64,000 nucleotides of DNA. Origin: Chitinophaga barathri (lineage in GTDB: Bacteria > Bacteroidota > Bacteroidia > Chitinophagales > Chitinophagaceae). The position numbers were made by a program, and so were the translations under genes. Shown one piece after another: positions 17,155 to 24,857 of the stretch; positions within the stretch are counted from its first letter, which is position 1; the number at the start of each line of letters is the position of its first letter. The notes under the pieces are model-generated. The model was not told the origin of the DNA. It worked only from the letters and a program-made list of their open reading frames with translations, and ran no database searches. The stretch lies in assembly GCF_003807585.1 (NCBI RefSeq), contig NZ_RMBX01000003.1, forward strand, positions 62,001-126,000. Reading direction: 5' to 3'.

Positions 17155-17838
17155 ATGACAAGATTCCTGCTTTCACTTTCCGCCATCCTGCTTATAGGTA
17201 TTTCCTGCCGGAAAGAAAAACTGATACCCGGGCACGTGACCTCCACGGTAGATGGCATTGTGCGGCACACTGTCACCGGCGAACCTTTGCAGGGTGTAAC
17301 CGTCCGGATCTACGGCTGCCGCGGCCCACGCGGATTCATGCCCCTGGCGACCGTAGGCGAGAAATGCCACCCGATGGAAGATTTCGCCATCACAGACGTC
17401 AATGGTTATTTTAATATCCGGTTCAATGCGGACGGAGAGAGCGAATACTTCAGTGCGCAGGTGGACCCCGAAAGCCCCATGTCCTATGAGGGCACCTCGG
17501 AAATATTAAATACAGGGAGATATTCCAACGTGGCGCTGAATGCAAAAAATACCAAAGTGCTAAAGCTCCACGTCAGCATACAGCAGAATCCATTCGACAC
17601 GCTTTTCATAAGTGGCGGATGGAGATCCAACGGGTTCAATGTCTACAAGAGGCAGGTGGACACAACGGTTTATTGCCGGTACACCGATGCCGAAGCGTAC
17701 ATTCATCTTTCTGTTTTTGACAGGTCTGTCGGCCGCAGCCGTACCTTCCGGGAAACGTTCCGGGCACCACAGCCCGCCGCGGATACAGTGGAACATGAAG
17801 TACTCGCGGAAAACACCCGGGACTGGCCGACCAACTAA
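17155..17838 (+). CDS. Lipoprotein, tandem family member 3
   Basis: 227 residues. Lipobox IGISC (Cys 17) followed by RKEKL. The blocks are TVDGIVRHTVTGEPLQGVTV, then a longer insert rich in Cys and Pro around GCRGPRGFMPL, then DVNGYFNIRF, VLKLHVSIQQNP, the RQVDTTVYCRY segment, DRSVGRSRTFRETF and the end ENTRDWPTN. The insert between the first two blocks distinguishes it from members 1 and 2. Two extra cysteines there could form a disulfide. A terminator follows (17867-17898). Confidence 0.8.
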   Translation: MTRFLLSLSAILLIGISCRKEKLIPGHVTSTVDGIVRHTVTGEPLQGVTVRIYGCRGPRGFMPLATVGEKCHPMEDFAITDVNGYFNIRFNADGESEYFSAQVDPESPMSYEGTSEILNTGRYSNVALNAKNTKVLKLHVSIQQNPFDTLFISGGWRSNGFNVYKRQVDTTVYCRYTDAEAYIHLSVFDRSVGRSRTFRETFRAPQPAADTVEHEVLAENTRDWPTN

Positions 17839-17866
17839 GAACAGGCAGATTTCCCTTCCAATACAT

Positions 17867-17898
17867 AAAAAAGTCCCGGCGCCTGCCGGGACTTTTTT
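17867..17898. terminator. Bidirectional terminator
   Basis: AAAAAGTCCCGGC, gcct, GCCGGGACTTTTT: perfect stem with A and T tracts on both sides, between the lipoprotein cluster (+) and the DinB gene (-). Confidence 0.9.
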
Positions 17899-17910
17899 AT
17901 ACATCAGCTA

Positions 17911-18426
17911 TTATTCCCTGTCCCAGAAACCGGGAGGCTCAATGCCCAGCGTACGCAGGTATACGTAACCCTGCCCGCGGTGATGGATATCGTTGTCGAT
18001 AAAATAATGCAGGATGGCATGGCCCGGCCCGCCCCAGTATTCCACACCGAAGGGCACGATGTGATTTACGAAGTTTTCCGCAGGGATGCCCGGCCAGTAA
18101 GTATTCATTTCTTCCGTCACATCGTCCCATGCTTTCAGCAGGTCTTCTTTCGTGGTGATATCACCACCGTCTTCTTCCTTATACCATTTGAAGGGAGCAT
18201 TCCAGTCCCCTTCCGCAAAACCACGGACGCCGCCGGCCGCCATGCGGAGCATTTCCATTGCCAGGCCCGCAAAAGTGCGCATGCCACCTAAAGAATAGGA
18301 AAACAGTTCGTTTTCGGGGAAAGCCTCGATCACTTTACGGGTGAGCCTGCGGTGGCCCTGCCAGTGTTCGAGCATCTGGTCTGCGTTAATAACGGGGATT
18401 GCGAAGGTTGAGGTGTTGTTTGCCAT
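17911..18426 (-). CDS. DinB family protein
   Basis: 171 residues with the four-helix-bundle pattern of DinB/YfiT proteins. The metal-ligand histidines are plausible at MLEHWQGHRRL (near residue 20) and in the C-terminal pair HAILHYFIDNDIHHRGQGYVYLR, where IHHRGQ matches the usual HxxxH-type signature of the family. DinB proteins are metal-dependent thiol-transferase-like enzymes; the physiological thiol is not determined here. No partner gene is adjacent. The 252-bp stretch 18427-18678 beyond it holds no gene. Confidence 0.88.
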   Translation of the reverse strand: MANNTSTFAIPVINADQMLEHWQGHRRLTRKVIEAFPENELFSYSLGGMRTFAGLAMEMLRMAAGGVRGFAEGDWNAPFKWYKEEDGGDITTKEDLLKAWDDVTEEMNTYWPGIPAENFVNHIVPFGVEYWGGPGHAILHYFIDNDIHHRGQGYVYLRTLGIEPPGFWDRE

Positions 18427-18678
18427 GTGATGAAGTTTTTTGTTTTGATATCACAAAGAAACGACCGGGGTTTGACAGCCCTATGTCAGCAGCCCCCGGA
18501 AAAATTTATCATCATCTCAAAAAGACAGGATACCGGCATAAAAAGACATTAATAACCGGGGCTGAGCGGCAGTAAATGCCTGTGCCGCTCCTCAGGGGCC
18601 ATATTAAACGGCACCTGGAAGTTTCCCCTGGCGGAGAAAGGCAAATAAGGGGAAAACGTGTGGCGGGAGGATATGTTT

Positions 18679-21027
18679 TTATTCTGCTCTCAGCGACTCC
18701 ACCGGGTTCCTGAAAGCGGCTTTCAGCCCCTGCCAGCTCACCGTGGCCAAGGCCACGATAAAAGCTAAGCCGCCGGCCAGCGCAAACATCCACCAGCTGA
18801 GGGTGATGCGGTATTCCATTTGTTGCAGCCCCTGCTGCAGCACCCAGGCCGCAAGCGGCACGGCCAGCAAAAAGGCGGTGATGACCGGTTTCATAAAATC
18901 AGTGGAGAGCATGGCCCAGATGCCGGATTCGCTGGCGCCCATTACTTTCCGGATGCCGATCTCACGGGTGCGCCTTTCCACGACGAACATGCTCAGGGCA
19001 AACAGGCCCATACAGGCAATGAAGATGGCCATGCCGCCAAACACGCCTGCCAGCTTACCCATCATCCGGAAGCCTTCAAACTTCCGCTGGTATTCTTCTT
19101 TTACAAAACTGAATTCGAAGGGGTATCCGGGATGGCTTTTTTTCACGGCCGCTTCTATCCGGGCAAGGCGCTGTTTCCATTCCCCGTCGTCTTTCATACG
19201 TACGAGAATATTTGCCATGCTGCCTTTGCTGAGAAAGATGATCATCGGGTCCGGAAGCTCGGAGGGATTGTTGTACACAAAATCTTTCACGACGCCCACC
19301 AGTACATGATCGCCCAGTTTGGTGCCGATGAGCGGCTCTTTCAGCCCCATTTTTCTCACGGCGGTTTCGTTCAGCATACAACTGAGGGAATCGCTGCCGA
19401 ATGAAGGATTAAAGTCGCGGCCGGCCGTGAGCGTAAGACCGGAGGTTTTTACCCAGTCGTACTGCACATTCGTAACGGTAATGCTAAAATCCTGGTCCGC
19501 CGTTTTCCCCGGCCATTGTATGCCGGTGCTGTGACTGCCGAACTGCAAAAGATTATTGCCCCCGCCGGATACGGACAATACGCCCGGCACATCCAGCAGG
19601 TCGTGTTTTACAATATCAAAATGCTCCGCCAGCGGGCCTTTGGCTGGTATTACCACCAGGTTGTCCGCACTGTAGCCCATAGGCCGCTGCTGCATATGTT
19701 TGATCTGCCGGGTGGTCACGATGATGCCCATGATCAGGAAAATAGCGACCAGGAACTGGAAGGTAACAAGACTTTTACGCAGCCATGAACCACCGTGCTG
19801 GCTTTTGCCGATACCTTTCAGCACTTTTACCGGCTGGAAACGGCTGAGGAACAAAGCGGGGTAACTGCCGGCCACAATGCCCGTAAACAGGCCCAATGCA
19901 AGCATAGACAGCAATATTTTCCAGTTGGACAGGTTAAATGTTACGCTTTTCTGCATGAAGCGGTTGAATCCCGGCAACGCCACTTTGGCCAGCAGTGCGC
20001 CCAGCACCAGGGCGATAAAAGCCATCAGCACCGCCTCGAAAAGGAATTGTATCGCGATACGGCCGCGGGATGCGCCCATCGTCTTGCGCACGCCCACTTC
20101 TTTCGCGCGTTTTTCGGACTGCGCGGTAGCCAGGTTCATAAAATTGACGCAGGCGATCAGCAATACAAATACCCCGATCACCCCCAGCATAATGAGGGCA
20201 TAGATCAGGCCGCCTTCCGCCTTTCCGTTCCTGAATTCGGCATACAGCCGTTTGTTCTTTATGGGGAAAGCAAAAAACTCGGCCGTACTGCCGGCCGCTA
20301 CAGCGGGTGCAAAATGCCTGAGCTTGGCCTGTACCGCCTCTTTATTCACACCCGGCTGAAAGGCCAGCCAGGTTTGCATCCGGCAGGTGTTCCAGGTGGA
20401 GATCCAGTCTTTGTTATCCTGTTCATACACGCGGAAAGGCATGACGATATCAAACTGCAGTGAGCTGTTCGGCGGCAGGTCGCGGATAACGGCGCCTACC
20501 TTGAAGGAATACTGGTTATTTTGTGAAAAGAGTTTGCCGGTGGCGTCCGCCGTCCCGAACAGTTTGACGGCCGTTCTTTCCGTGATCACCGCCGTGCCGG
20601 TGCCGCTGAGCGATGCCACAGGATCACCGGACAGCGCGGGAAAAGTCATGATCCGGAAAAGATCCGGGTCTGCGTACATCCCGTCTTCGTAAGTGCTTTT
20701 ATTACCGGCGGTCACGATCTGCCGATCCGCGGAAGCAGTGCGGGCGGCATATTTTATCTCCGGCACCTGTTCTTTGAGGGCGCCCGCCATAGGGCCGGGC
20801 ACGGACTGCGAAGTGACGATCTCCCCGCCCTGCACCTGGTTGCGCATCAGCTGGTGAATATTCTCAAAGTCTGTATGAAAATGGTCAAAGCTCATTTCAT
20901 AGCCGGTATACAACAAAATAAGCATACCAATGGCCAGCCCGAGGGCCAGCCCGGTAATATTGATGAAAGAGGATACCTTGTTGCGCAACAGGGTACGCCA
21001 GGCCATGATAAGATCGCTTTTCAGCAT
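18679..21027 (-). CDS. ABC transporter permease, FtsX/MacB type
   Basis: 782 residues from ATG 21027. The upstream in-frame ATG at 21102 would add 25 residues that do not look like the usual N-terminus, whereas MLKSDLIMAWRTLLRNKVSS is the standard start of this family. Two copies of the fold are visible: a first membrane helix (about 20-45) and large extracytoplasmic domain, a central group of three helices (about 275-410) with EKRAKEVGVRKTMGASRG, and a second half with ERRTREIGIRKVMGAS and three more helices to the C-terminus. Bacteroidota genomes carry many of these, often linked to antibiotic or peptide efflux. No ATPase gene is adjacent, which is unusual. Confidence 0.9.
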   Translation of the reverse strand: MLKSDLIMAWRTLLRNKVSSFINITGLALGLAIGMLILLYTGYEMSFDHFHTDFENIHQLMRNQVQGGEIVTSQSVPGPMAGALKEQVPEIKYAARTASADRQIVTAGNKSTYEDGMYADPDLFRIMTFPALSGDPVASLSGTGTAVITERTAVKLFGTADATGKLFSQNNQYSFKVGAVIRDLPPNSSLQFDIVMPFRVYEQDNKDWISTWNTCRMQTWLAFQPGVNKEAVQAKLRHFAPAVAAGSTAEFFAFPIKNKRLYAEFRNGKAEGGLIYALIMLGVIGVFVLLIACVNFMNLATAQSEKRAKEVGVRKTMGASRGRIAIQFLFEAVLMAFIALVLGALLAKVALPGFNRFMQKSVTFNLSNWKILLSMLALGLFTGIVAGSYPALFLSRFQPVKVLKGIGKSQHGGSWLRKSLVTFQFLVAIFLIMGIIVTTRQIKHMQQRPMGYSADNLVVIPAKGPLAEHFDIVKHDLLDVPGVLSVSGGGNNLLQFGSHSTGIQWPGKTADQDFSITVTNVQYDWVKTSGLTLTAGRDFNPSFGSDSLSCMLNETAVRKMGLKEPLIGTKLGDHVLVGVVKDFVYNNPSELPDPMIIFLSKGSMANILVRMKDDGEWKQRLARIEAAVKKSHPGYPFEFSFVKEEYQRKFEGFRMMGKLAGVFGGMAIFIACMGLFALSMFVVERRTREIGIRKVMGASESGIWAMLSTDFMKPVITAFLLAVPLAAWVLQQGLQQMEYRITLSWWMFALAGGLAFIVALATVSWQGLKAAFRNPVESLRAE

Positions 21028-21396
21028 GGGATAAATTTTGGTTGTCAGGTTTCCCGCATAGCCCCAATTGGAATGCCAGAAAGAGACTACCTTATGAATC
21101 AATCAATTATGCATTTGGCAGCCCGGGAAGATGTCCGTTTTTAATACAGCCGCTGTCCGCTTGCGCAAATCCACCGCTTACACAAACTTATTTGGCACAA
21201 TCACCCCCTTCCCAACCAGCCCGCACATCTTCCCTGATGCAGGCCCACAGCGGGAAAAGGCCTCAAAAACCAGCTTTAAAATGCCCGTGGGGGCGGGTTT
21301 GCACACCTCCCGCCCGCTGGGAAAACGTGCCACGAAAAGGGGTGTTTTGTGCCAGTGCATTAAGCTATATTTACAGTAATCAATGCACAAACCACC
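21028..21396. other. Gene-free region with divergent starts
   Basis: 369 bp between the ABC permease (-) and the second GlxA-type regulator (+). No gene-like reading frame. A promoter for the regulator is seen at 21346-21373. Confidence 0.6.
21346..21373 (+). promoter_or_regulatory. Promoter of the second GlxA-type regulator
   Basis: TTTG (21346-21349), 16-bp spacer, TATATTTA (21366-21373), close to TAnnTTTG with the final G replaced by A. The ATG is 23 bp downstream. Confidence 0.5.
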
Positions 21397-22377
21397 ATGA
21401 AAGTAGTATCTCTGGTAATTTATGAAGAAGCTATTCTTTCAGCTGTAGCCGGCGTTCTGGATGTATTCGAAGGGGCCAATCAATTGCTCAGGATGGCGGG
21501 AAAGGAGCCGGCATTTAAAGTGGAGCTGGTCAGTGAAAAGGTCAAACACATCCAGCTGAATGTCCCCGCGCTGTTTTTCTGTTACAAGTCCATGGACGAA
21601 GTAAAACAGACGGACCTCATCATTGTGCCTGCATTCCACGGCCAGCCGGATATGGTACTGCAAAAAAACCGCGGTATCATAGAATGGATCAGCGAAATGC
21701 AGCAGATGGGCACCGAAGTGGCCAGTCTTTGCCTGGGCAGCTACTTCCTCGCGGAAGCCGGCATGTTCAACGGTAAAACCTGCACTTCCCACTGGATGGC
21801 CATCCCCGACATGCAGCAACGTTACCCCAAGGCCAGCGTGCTTAGCGACAGGGTGATCACGGACGATGACGGTATTTATTCCAGCGGCGGCGCATTTTCC
21901 TCCCTGAACCTTGTGCTGTACCTCGTGGAGAAATTCGTGAGCCGCGACATCGGTATCCAGATCAGCAAGATGTTCTCCATAGACATCGACCGGATGAACC
22001 AGAGCCACTTCCTGGTATTCCAGGGGCAGCGCCGTCACGAGGACGATGAGATCCTCCGCGCACAGTCCTATATAGAACAGAATTTTCACCTTCCCATATC
22101 CATCGAACAGATCGCCGGGCAAACCAGCATGAGCAAGCGGAACTTCATCCGCCGGTTCAAAAACGCGACCCATAATACACCGCTGGAGTACCTCCAGCGC
22201 GTGAAGATCGAGTCCGCCAAAAAGGCGCTGGAGCAAAACGCCCAGAACATCAGCACGCTGATGTACGACGTGGGTTACAACGATCTGAAGACCTTCCGAA
22301 GCGTGTTCAAAAAAGTGACCGGGCTGACGCCGCAGGAGTACCGTAAAAAGTATTGCCGGCAGATGGCGCAGGCTTAG
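21397..22377 (+). CDS. GlxA family transcriptional regulator
   Basis: 326 residues with a DJ-1/PfpI sensor domain (1-190: LVIYEEAILSAVAGVLDVFE, EVASLCLGSYFLAEAG, DDDGIYSSGGAFSSLNL) and a C-terminal AraC DNA-binding domain (about 225-322: TSMSKRNFIRRFKNAT, LMYDVGYNDLKTFRSVFKK, LTPQEYRKKY). It is clearly paralogous to the regulator at 8291. It faces the large ABC permease, which is a plausible target. The gene ends in a strong terminator (22396-22452). Confidence 0.92.
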   Translation: MKVVSLVIYEEAILSAVAGVLDVFEGANQLLRMAGKEPAFKVELVSEKVKHIQLNVPALFFCYKSMDEVKQTDLIIVPAFHGQPDMVLQKNRGIIEWISEMQQMGTEVASLCLGSYFLAEAGMFNGKTCTSHWMAIPDMQQRYPKASVLSDRVITDDDGIYSSGGAFSSLNLVLYLVEKFVSRDIGIQISKMFSIDIDRMNQSHFLVFQGQRRHEDDEILRAQSYIEQNFHLPISIEQIAGQTSMSKRNFIRRFKNATHNTPLEYLQRVKIESAKKALEQNAQNISTLMYDVGYNDLKTFRSVFKKVTGLTPQEYRKKYCRQMAQA

Positions 22378-22395
22378 TAACCGGAAATCATCTTT

Positions 22396-22452
22396 AACCT
22401 GCATATCTTGCCCGTGCTAAAGCCGGTGGCAGGTATGCAGGTTTGTTTTTTA
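22396..22452 (+). terminator. Intrinsic terminator
   Basis: Ten-base perfect stem AACCTGCATA / TATGCAGGTT with a long loop, followed by TGTTTTTTATT; it lies 18 bp after the regulator stop. Confidence 0.75.
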
Positions 22453-23100
22453 TTACACCTCCCCGTTCCACTCCTTGTAAAACTGCGCCAGGTATGCTTC
22501 CATAAACGCATGCCGTTCTTCGGCCAGCATTTTGCCCGTTTCTGTGTTCATGCGGTCTTTCAGCAGCAGCAGCTTTTCATAAAAGTGATTGATGGTTGGC
22601 GCGGCGGAATGTTTGTATTCCTCCTTCGTCATATTCAGCTGCGGCGTGATCGCGGGGTCGTACAGCGCACGGTTCTTAAAACCGCCGTAGTTAAAAGCGC
22701 GTGCGATGCCTACCGCGCCTAACGCGTCCAGCCGGTCCGCATCCTGCACCACCGCCAGCTCCGGGGAATAAAACCCGCCGTTGTTATGGCCGCCTTTGAA
22801 GGAAATATGTTTGATGATGCTCACTACATGATCGATAATATGCTGAGGGACCGGCTGGGTTTGCAGGAATGCTTCCGCTTTCGCGGGGCCCACCTGCTCG
22901 TCCCCGTTATGGAATTTGGAATCGGCAATGTCGTGCAGCAGGGCGGCCAGCTCTACCACCAGCATGTCCACCTGTTCTTTGGAAGCGATGTGCCTTGACT
23001 GCTGCCATACCCGGTATATATGCCACCAGTCGTGGCCGCCTTCCGCGCCTGCAAGTTCCTGTTTTACAAATAATTCCGTAGCGTCTATAATTTCCTGCAT
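22453..23100 (-). CDS. HD domain-containing phosphohydrolase
   Basis: 215 residues from ATG 23100. Extension to 23226 would add a 42-residue segment that also overlaps the divergent kinase's promoter region, so it is rejected. HD-superfamily residues are visible as HDWWHIYRVW (about 27), LLHDIADSK (metal pair HD, about 63) and VQDADRLDALGAVG (Asp, about 112). This matches the YpgQ/YedJ-like group of metal-dependent nucleotide or phosphate hydrolases. Substrate unknown. Divergent from the adenylate-kinase-like gene at 23227, 126 bp away. Confidence 0.88.
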   Translation of the reverse strand: MQEIIDATELFVKQELAGAEGGHDWWHIYRVWQQSRHIASKEQVDMLVVELAALLHDIADSKFHNGDEQVGPAKAEAFLQTQPVPQHIIDHVVSIIKHISFKGGHNNGGFYSPELAVVQDADRLDALGAVGIARAFNYGGFKNRALYDPAITPQLNMTKEEYKHSAAPTINHFYEKLLLLKDRMNTETGKMLAEERHAFMEAYLAQFYKEWNGEV

Positions 23101-23226
23101 GATGAGATGATTTGATGCGGGAAAGCAGGTGTCGCTCCCCGCATAATGTGTTATGTTTTCCGCGACCAGGTCACGGTCTGCAATATTGCACAATTTCCCT
23201 TTGAAAATAAAAGGTAAATTTAGCAC

Positions 23227-23793
23227 ATGGAAATCCTTCTTATCACCGGCCCTCCCTACTCAGGCAAAGGCACACAATGCGAAATCCTCGAAACCGAACT
23301 GGGATACAAACACATCTCCACCGGGGACTGGATCAGGGCGGAAAAAGCACAGCAGACGCACCTGGGCAAACTCATGCAGCAATACGAGGAAAGAGGAGAG
23401 CTGGTGCCGGACGAGGTGATGGAAGTTCTGCTGGAACACATTATACAGGATCATAGACAGGAAAAGGGCATCATACTGGACGGTTACCCCCGCACCATCC
23501 CGCAGGTGGACACGCTGCTCAGGATACTCCGGCGGAACACCATGCACATTTCCCATATCATCAACATCGACGTGCCACAGGACGTGCTGCTGGAACGCGC
23601 CCGGAAAAGAGCGGAAACCTCCGCCCGGCTGGACGATCAGGACATCAACACACATCTCAAAAGGCTCGGAATATTTGAAGAGGAAACCAGGCCCGCCATC
23701 AGTTATCTTGAAAAACTGGTGCCCGTAAACCATATAGACGGCCTGGGCTCCATCCCCGAGATCACGGCGAAGATGCTGGATATTGTGCATTAG
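23227..23793 (+). CDS. Adenylate kinase-like nucleoside monophosphate kinase
   Basis: 188 residues. The P-loop reads GPPYSGKGTQ (about 8-17), the NMP-binding segment has STGDWIRAE and DGYPRTIPQ, and the C-terminal part has RKRAETSARLDDQDINTHL, which holds the Arg and DD pair used in phosphotransfer. The LID region is short, as in bacterial adenylate kinases without a zinc LID. The full-length housekeeping adk is normally close to secY or ribosomal genes; here it stands alone, so it may be a paralogue acting on another nucleotide. This last point is inference. Confidence 0.85.
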   Translation: MEILLITGPPYSGKGTQCEILETELGYKHISTGDWIRAEKAQQTHLGKLMQQYEERGELVPDEVMEVLLEHIIQDHRQEKGIILDGYPRTIPQVDTLLRILRRNTMHISHIINIDVPQDVLLERARKRAETSARLDDQDINTHLKRLGIFEEETRPAISYLEKLVPVNHIDGLGSIPEITAKMLDIVH

Positions 23794-23865
23794 CCTGCCT
23801 GCAAAAGCCTCGAATTGCTGTAAAACAAATACAAAATTATGTAACACTTTATCCGCACCGCCCCC

Positions 23866-23873
23866 TACTTTTG
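23866..23873 (+). promoter_or_regulatory. -7 box of the HMA gene
   Basis: TACTTTTG matches TAnnTTTG, about 49 bp before the ATG at 23922. Confidence 0.45.
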
Positions 23874-23921
23874 TATCATCAGTACTGCCAAACAAATCAT
23901 CTCAACTTAATTCATCATCAA

Positions 23922-24257
23922 ATGAAAAAGATATTCTCTTTTATAGCCCTTTCCATGCCCTTACTCGCCGCCACCGGCGCTTTTGCACAGGCAAAACAGA
24001 CAGACAACTTTAAAGTATACGGCAACTGCGAGATGTGCAAGGAACGGATAGAACAGGCCGCCACGCTGCCCGGCGTAAGAACAGCCGTGTGGGACGTAAA
24101 AACAAAACAGATCAAAGTAACGTACGACCCGGCGAAGGTCAAAAATGAAACCATCCAGCAGAAGATCGCCGCCATAGGTCACGATACCGAAAAACAGAAA
24201 GCGCCGGACGCAGTGTACAACAAACTGCCGGAATGCTGCCTGTACGAAAGGAAATAA
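23922..24257 (+). CDS. Periplasmic heavy-metal-associated domain protein
   Basis: 111 residues from ATG 23922; the in-frame start at 23871 lies on the -7 box. A signal peptide ends near AFAQAKQTD (residue 19-22). The mature part is one HMA ferredoxin-like domain with the metal site NCEMCKERIE, a CxxC pair, as in CopZ/MerP-type carriers, and continues VWDVKTKQIKVTYDP and IQQKIAAIGHD. Two more cysteines (ECCLYERK) end the protein, which could give an extra metal or disulfide site. It probably binds Cu(I) or a similar soft metal in the periplasm. No transporter gene is next to it. A terminator follows. Confidence 0.88.
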   Translation: MKKIFSFIALSMPLLAATGAFAQAKQTDNFKVYGNCEMCKERIEQAATLPGVRTAVWDVKTKQIKVTYDPAKVKNETIQQKIAAIGHDTEKQKAPDAVYNKLPECCLYERK

Positions 24258-24280
24258 CAGCGGAGAAAACCAACCATCAA

Positions 24281-24322
24281 AAAAGAACGCTGTTCCGGAA
24301 CGGTCCGGGGCAGCGTCTTTTT
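24281..24322 (+). terminator. Intrinsic terminator of the HMA gene
   Basis: Stem ACGCTGTTCCGG / CCGGGGCAGCGT (12 bp, two G-U) with loop AACGGT, followed by CTTTTT. Confidence 0.8.
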
Positions 24323-24386
24323 CCTGTTTCCCCCTGCATAGCCGGCACGGAATTATAACGTATACTTACAGTATAATTTAGCTGTC

Positions 24387-24797
24387 ATGATGGACGAAAC
24401 AGACATCCGCATCGGTAATATGGTATGGTACTATGATTACAACATGATCGAAACGCCTTTCCGCATAGAAGGCATCCTGGATGGGCATATTTACAATTCA
24501 TTGCTGCCCCGCAGCAGGCTGCCGCTGGAAAAGGTACACCCCATCACGCTGGAAGCGGATCACCTGCTGCAATTCGGATTCCTGCCCGGCGAAAAGGAAT
24601 ATGGAGAAGACCCGGACATTTATACTTACAAATACACCCACAAAGACAGCGTTTATATCCGCGATATGGCCGGCGTTTTCCAGCCGGTGACCGTTTCCGA
24701 AAACGGCACAATACCCTACGGCAGGCCACTGCTGCATCTGCATCAACTGCAAAACCTCTTCTACGATCTCACCCGCGACAACGTGTTTACCAATTAA
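24387..24797 (+). CDS. Hypothetical protein of the Bacteroidota RIGN/HQLQN family
   Basis: 136 residues. The order DIRIGNMVWYY, then VHPITLEADHLLQFGF, then LHLHQLQNLFYDLT matches small proteins common in Bacteroidota chromosomes and phages that read RIGN-V..., P-I-P/T-L...LL-FGF and YVHQLQNLYF. Their role is unknown. A similar order is seen in the 221-residue protein at 35250-35915, so two members lie in this window. Start ATG 24387 or the ATG 3 bp later. Confidence 0.75.
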   Translation: MMDETDIRIGNMVWYYDYNMIETPFRIEGILDGHIYNSLLPRSRLPLEKVHPITLEADHLLQFGFLPGEKEYGEDPDIYTYKYTHKDSVYIRDMAGVFQPVTVSENGTIPYGRPLLHLHQLQNLFYDLTRDNVFTN

Positions 24798-24857
24798 GCC
24801 TGAAAAAAACAGAATATTAATATTATTTTCAGCAATCCTATCAGACACAACCACTGT

